From contig NZ_KI519609.1 in assembly GCF_000483485.1 (NCBI RefSeq), positions 1,703,460 to 1,767,459 on the forward strand: a DNA stretch of 64,000 bases. Direction: 5' to 3'. This document shows, in pieces, positions 60,064-64,000 of this stretch (its first letter is position 1; each line of letters opens with the position of its first letter). The notes under the pieces are model-generated. The model made no database searches and was not told where the DNA came from. It was given only the letters and a program-made list of their open reading frames with translations. The position numbers and the translations under genes were made by a program. This DNA comes from Thiomicrorhabdus chilensis DSM 12352. GTDB lineage: Bacteria > Pseudomonadota > Gammaproteobacteria > Thiomicrospirales > Thiomicrospiraceae.

Positions 60064-60663
60064 TTATGCTAGGTTCTGCCTGGATAAACCTGAAATCACG
60101 TCGCATACCTCATGCGCGATGACCGATATTTTCTTGCCTTGATCCATCGCCATTTTTCGCATGGTTTTATAAGCCTGATCTTCTGACATGTTTTTATATT
60201 CAATCAGTAATCCTTTGGCTTTCTCGATCACCGCCCGTTCAGAAAGCTTATCCTTAACCTGTGCCAACTCTTTTTTAACGGCCTGGCATTCATTGAATCG
60301 AGCCATCGCCACTTCCAGAATAGGTTGGAGTCGCGACGGACTTTTGCCATCGACAATGTAAGCGGTCACCCCGGCTTTAACCGATTGGGCAATCACCTCA
60401 CTGTCCCGCTCGGCACTGAAACACACCACCGGCTTGGGGCAATAGGCCTGCATCACCGCAAACTGCTCAAACAAACCTGCAGTGGGCGATTTGACATCCA
60501 GCACCACCAGATCCACTGCAGTTTGCGTTAAAAACTTCAATACATTCTCATCGGTTGTCGCCTTGTAGGCATGAGCGATGCCAGAACGTTTGAGTTCTTG
60601 CTCAAGCGCATCTGCACTCTCATTTTCATCACACACTAACAACACATTCAAACCGGACAACAT
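60064..60663 (-). CDS. ANTAR-domain response regulator
   Basis: A 199-aa NasT/AmiR-type antitermination regulator. The receiver domain (1-120) has the phospho-acceptor Asp56 (LVVLDVKSP), and an Asp near LLVCDEN. The C-terminal ANTAR domain (about 137-195) contains AVIEKAKGLLIEYKNMSEDQ, within the usual three-helix layout. ANTAR proteins bind paired hairpins in mRNA leaders to prevent termination. GGGAGAAA precedes the ATG. The target is not evident; no nitrate or nitrite genes lie nearby. Confidence 0.92.
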   Translation of the reverse strand: MLSGLNVLLVCDENESADALEQELKRSGIAHAYKATTDENVLKFLTQTAVDLVVLDVKSPTAGLFEQFAVMQAYCPKPVVCFSAERDSEVIAQSVKAGVTAYIVDGKSPSRLQPILEVAMARFNECQAVKKELAQVKDKLSERAVIEKAKGLLIEYKNMSEDQAYKTMRKMAMDQGKKISVIAHEVCDVISGLSRQNLA

Positions 60664-60750
60664 GTGATTTCTCCCATAAAAAACCATTTCAATAAAAACT
60701 AAAACAAAATACAAGCCTATTTTTATATTTATATAAAAAACAATTAATTA

Positions 60751-60779
60751 CATATATTTAAAAATAGAAAAATTGACAA
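60751..60779 (-). promoter_or_regulatory. Candidate promoter of the ANTAR gene
   Basis: On the minus strand TTGTCA (60774-60779) and TATATG (60751-60756) are 17 bases apart in a strongly AT-rich stretch. It would leave a leader of about 80 bases. Many chance -10 elements occur in this AT-rich DNA, so confidence is low. Confidence 0.35.
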
Positions 60780-60912
60780 TAAGCTCAATAAGGCACCACA
60801 TAAATCAATATTGCACCAATATTAACAGTTATTACCTAGCATTCACTTAAAGCCTACCTAACAGAAAATACACACGAAGCCAATTCGCGAACAGAGCAAC
60901 AATCAAAGGCAT

Positions 60913-60947
60913 AAAAAAACCCCCTCAGAATACTCCAAGGGGGTTTT
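60913..60947. terminator. Terminator after the polyferredoxin gene
   Basis: Stem CCCCCT / AGGGGG with flanking A and T runs on both sides, so it can work in both directions. On the minus strand seven T residues follow the stem. Confidence 0.88.
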
Positions 60948-60980
60948 AATATTGAAATGAGTCTTGACGATAAAGGCCGA

Positions 60981-62363
60981 TTAATGACCGTGCGGGATGG
61001 TGGCTCGAAACACCACAAGGAAAAGATAGAACCAGATAATCGCCCCACTCAGCAACCATATCAAACTGCGCTGAACACCGCTGACCTTCATCAACCCAAG
61101 CCGTTTATACAGCACAACAGAAGCCCAGATAACCGCCACATAGCTGAACAAGCCAAACAGGTGCACCCAGCCGTCTCTAAATGTGGCCAATGGCTTGGCG
61201 GTCGCCATAGACCCAACCAGCCAGTACCAGGCATTCATTAAATCGGAGGCGTAATGCAGGAAAAAGAAACTACCGATATGACTCAAAGCCCCAATCAACA
61301 TCAAAGGAGCCATAAATTGACCAACCGACTGGAAGTAGTCTTTAAACGGCATATTGAGCAGCTTGGCGCTGATCGCAAAGCTTGCCCAGACAATCGCAAA
61401 GGTCGAGATCACCGCCATCGACAGAGCCATCACACCGACCCAGTCAAGCATGGGTATCGGCAAGACACTCTCCATCCACCTTCCCGCCCGCACCCAGGGC
61501 AAACTCTCTTTGATTGAAGAGTGTCCCAAAGAGTGGTGAAAACGCATGGTAATGGAAATCACAGCCAACAACCAGACATAAACCCAAACGTTCATAGGCT
61601 CCTTGGCACTGCTCGGTTTCCATAACTGCACCGAAGGTTTAGTGACTTTCAATTCAACAGCGTTGCAGGCCTGAGAACAATCCATGCACAAGGTGCAATC
61701 CCCCATGGAATTCTTCTTCTCAAAGAAATACGGGCGTAGATTCCACTCACACGCCTTGGTGCAATCGAAACTTCGACAGCTTTGACAGTGATCTTGATCG
61801 GTCTTCAATTGCACGAATCCAACCTTACTGAAAGCACTGGTCACACTACCGATTGGGCAGACCGAACTGCAATAGGCCATATTCCGATAGAGATAAAACA
61901 TCGTCCACGCCACCAAGGTCAACACCAAAAAGAAGAGCGCCGACACCCAAGGGGGTTTCAATACATCCGGGAAGATATATATCGGTACCCAGTAGGCAAG
62001 CAATAATAAAGCAAACCCAATCCAGCGATTTTTCAGCCAAACCGGCAACGGTTTTTTAGGACCGACGCGGTTCAGGTACTTACCCACAAAACTATGCGGA
62101 CAAATCCCACAAAACACGGTTCCCAAGGTCGCCATGGTTAGAATTAAAAAGAAAGGCCAAAACAGCGACCAGAACAGGGCTCCGGTATAGGGATTCACCT
62201 CTTCGGTTGGATACACCAATCCAAAATAGATAGCTGAAACCAACAAACCTAACACAAACAGTCGTAAGGCCATCATCCACTTAGAGTTGGTGAAAAGTAG
62301 GCCGATCAACGGCCAACCCAATATGTCCAACTTACTGCGCGTTTTCTCTAGCATATTCATCAC
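60981..62363 (-). CDS. NapH/NosR-like membrane polyferredoxin
   Basis: A 460-aa protein with about ten helices. Two membrane-edge CxxxCP motifs (FCGICPHSF and CSSVCPIG) and two four-Cys clusters (CQSCRSFDCTKAC and CTLCMDCSQAC) define the NapH/NosR/RdxA class, which passes electrons through the membrane to periplasmic or metal-reducing partners. There is no nap or nos gene in view. It is nine bases downstream of a TonB-dependent receptor, so a reductive metal-uptake role is possible but inferred. Confidence 0.85.
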   Translation of the reverse strand: MMNMLEKTRSKLDILGWPLIGLLFTNSKWMMALRLFVLGLLVSAIYFGLVYPTEEVNPYTGALFWSLFWPFFLILTMATLGTVFCGICPHSFVGKYLNRVGPKKPLPVWLKNRWIGFALLLLAYWVPIYIFPDVLKPPWVSALFFLVLTLVAWTMFYLYRNMAYCSSVCPIGSVTSAFSKVGFVQLKTDQDHCQSCRSFDCTKACEWNLRPYFFEKKNSMGDCTLCMDCSQACNAVELKVTKPSVQLWKPSSAKEPMNVWVYVWLLAVISITMRFHHSLGHSSIKESLPWVRAGRWMESVLPIPMLDWVGVMALSMAVISTFAIVWASFAISAKLLNMPFKDYFQSVGQFMAPLMLIGALSHIGSFFFLHYASDLMNAWYWLVGSMATAKPLATFRDGWVHLFGLFSYVAVIWASVVLYKRLGLMKVSGVQRSLIWLLSGAIIWFYLFLVVFRATIPHGH

Positions 62364-62372
62364 AGGAAACCC

Positions 62373-64000
62373 TTAGTACTTGTATTGATAGCTCAGCATA
62401 ATGTTACGCGGTGCGCTTGGCGTATATTCATAACTGTCTGGATTGCCCCATGCGCCAGCGGTTTTGGAAACCTCTGCCGCGTAACGCGCATCGGCAATAT
62501 TATGCACACTCAACGCAACTTTATGGGCTTTTCGGGCATAACCCATAGTCAGATGAGACACCCCGCTGTAACCACTGTACTTCTCGGTATTGGCGTCATC
62601 CATATAGTATTCGCCGACACCGTTAGTTTCCAGACGGGCGATGTAAGGCCCCCTCTTCCAATCCACAAACACACTGTACTGATACTCCGGCGAGAAACGT
62701 AGCAGATTCCCAGAATAATCGTTACCACTGCTCACATAATCAACATAACGATACTCAGTCTTCGAACCACTGGCTCCCACCGCCCATTGCGAAGTCAACT
62801 GATAGGTCGCTGTCAACTCAACGCCCTTTTTATCGGTCTCCCCGGCATTTTCGTAATAATCAGGAGCAAAACCACCGTCTACCTTAACGATCTCATCATT
62901 GAGCTTATTGAAATACACCGCAAAATCCGCCGACCAGGTCTTACTTCGATGCTTCAATCCGATTTCATAATTGGTTGATGTGGAAGCTTTCAAATCAACA
63001 TTCGGCGCATTGTCACGTGTCGCCTGCATTTCACTTTCAGTCGGAGCCTGATTGGCTGAAGCCACAATGCCATAGATGTTCAACTCATCCGTTAGCGCAT
63101 AGGTCAAACCAATTTTAGGTGAGAACAGGTCATAGGTTTCATCATAAGAATATGCGCCAGACCCAGCGCCATAAGACCCACTGCCCCAGTTATAAGCCAG
63201 TAACTCATTACCGTCGATAGAAAGATTAACCTGATCGTAACGAAGCCCCACATCGACCATCAACTTATCCATTGGAGAGAAGCTGTCCTGGATATAAGCG
63301 CCCAAAATGGTGTTTTGACTGTCCTCAATCTGAGCCAAATCTGCCTTTTCATCGGACAAAATCACTCCCGTACCCGCCTCCACGTCACGATAGGTGTATT
63401 TTTTCCCGTTTTCTCGAATATCCGTGCGAGCTGTCAGCCCAAATAAGAACTCGGCCGAACGTCCAAACAGTTCATGACTTCTATTCCAGGCCAAATCAGT
63501 ACCCAAAACCTTATTGTCCTGTGCATCATTGATCATACCGGTGACAGGGTGATAATGCCCCCACTGAGTAAAATACACCTGAGGTTTAAAGGTATAGGCC
63601 CCCATCGTAGTTTCATAGCGACTGTTGACAAACAACATGGTTGAATAACGCCCGTTCTTTTGCCAAACATCTTTAGTATTAGTGGTTTCCCCCGAATCTT
63701 TATAATCCGAAAACTCTTCGGCACTCAAAGATTGAGGCAACTGCAGATTGGCTTCGGTGTAAGCGACCTCGGTCTCCAACACCGAATCATCTTCAAAGAA
63801 ATGGCCATGTTTGACACTGAACTGAGTCGTATCGAACTGATTCCAGTCGCGCCAGTCATTGTCCGACTGGCGGCGAGAAATATTAAAAGCCATACTGTCA
63901 TTCTCGCCCAACACCAAAGATTTCTTGGCATTAAGGTTGACACTATTGAAAGACCCCACCCCAACTTTCAGGCGATCCTGCTGATCATCGAAAACTGATT
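62373..64000 (-). CDS. TonB-dependent outer-membrane receptor (partial)
   Basis: The C-terminal ~540 residues of a TonB-dependent receptor; the frame stays open to the window edge, so signal peptide, TonB box and plug are missing. Beta-barrel features include alternating aromatic strands, LMVDVGLRYDQVNLS, ELNIYGIVASANQAPTESEM and the terminal strand PRNIMLSYQYKY ending in an aromatic residue. The substrate (iron chelate, copper, cobalamin or other) cannot be read. It shares a transcription unit with the polyferredoxin. Confidence 0.9.
   Translation of the reverse strand, partial: SVFDDQQDRLKVGVGSFNSVNLNAKKSLVLGENDSMAFNISRRQSDNDWRDWNQFDTTQFSVKHGHFFEDDSVLETEVAYTEANLQLPQSLSAEEFSDYKDSGETTNTKDVWQKNGRYSTMLFVNSRYETTMGAYTFKPQVYFTQWGHYHPVTGMINDAQDNKVLGTDLAWNRSHELFGRSAEFLFGLTARTDIRENGKKYTYRDVEAGTGVILSDEKADLAQIEDSQNTILGAYIQDSFSPMDKLMVDVGLRYDQVNLSIDGNELLAYNWGSGSYGAGSGAYSYDETYDLFSPKIGLTYALTDELNIYGIVASANQAPTESEMQATRDNAPNVDLKASTSTNYEIGLKHRSKTWSADFAVYFNKLNDEIVKVDGGFAPDYYENAGETDKKGVELTATYQLTSQWAVGASGSKTEYRYVDYVSSGNDYSGNLLRFSPEYQYSVFVDWKRGPYIARLETNGVGEYYMDDANTEKYSGYSGVSHLTMGYARKAHKVALSVHNIADARYAAEVSKTAGAWGNPDSYEYTPSAPRNIMLSYQYKY

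Noticed and set aside
48278-61690. Other AGGCCT sites (48285, 49150, 49634, 58720, 59824, 60435, 61672 and similar)
   Set aside because: They match only the six- to eight-base palindromic core without the CTCATTTT side, as expected for chance occurrences.

Overview
The window is chromosomal DNA of a gammaproteobacterium. It carries a 14-gene proton-pumping Complex I operon, gammaproteobacterial housekeeping gene orders (rlmE-ftsH-folP-glmM-tpiA-secG-tRNA-Leu and leuCDB-asd-truA-trpFBA-accD-folC-dedD-purF-metZ), and many c-di-GMP and chemosensory genes. The protein sequences and moderate GC content resemble the Thiomicrospira / Hydrogenovibrio / Thiomicrorhabdus group of sulfur oxidisers. That placement is an inference from memory, not a search result. 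No prophage, insertion sequence, CRISPR array or rRNA was seen.

Layout. 0.3-8.3 kb: a chemoreceptor with an apparently cytoplasmic Cache domain, a glycosyltransferase plus DMT transporter pair, a LOV-PAS-GGDEF diguanylate cyclase, a MYG1-family protein and a small membrane protein. 8.4-23.4 kb: initiator tRNA, DUF2818, the nuo operon (nuoA to nuoN on the minus strand) and tRNA-Leu. 23.4-29.9 kb: secG, tpiA, glmM, folP, ftsH and rlmE, with divergent yhbY. 30-44.7 kb: a long minus-strand run of Leu, Asp-family, Trp, purine, fatty-acid, folate and Met genes from leuC to metZ. Inside it, an M23 peptidase/bactofilin pair sits near where fimV is often found, and cvpA is missing. 44.8-46.8 kb: queE and rlmD on the plus strand. 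47-51 kb: a Mn/Fe-type ABC importer whose first permease is fused to an MntR/DtxR-like regulator. 51.1-53.8 kb: a HAD phosphatase, a Bfd-like ferredoxin, an unusual PilZ protein and a CysG fragment. 53.8-57.7 kb: a glucosylglycerate synthesis and recycling cluster. 57.7-60.7 kb: a PDC membrane protein, an EAL phosphodiesterase and an ANTAR regulator. 61-64 kb: a NapH/NosR-like polyferredoxin and a TonB-dependent receptor that runs off the window.

The most unusual signal belongs to no gene. A 16-bp word, CAGGCCTGCTCATTTT, recurs with exact or one-mismatch copies in genes and intergenic DNA. It appears once as a perfect inverted pair forming a terminator-like hairpin at a stop codon, and inside three unrelated genes it is read as Asn-Glu-Gln-Ala-Trp. 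This is how DNA-uptake (competence) signal sequences behave in Haemophilus and Neisseria. I propose it as a candidate uptake or other genome-wide recognition sequence for this lineage.
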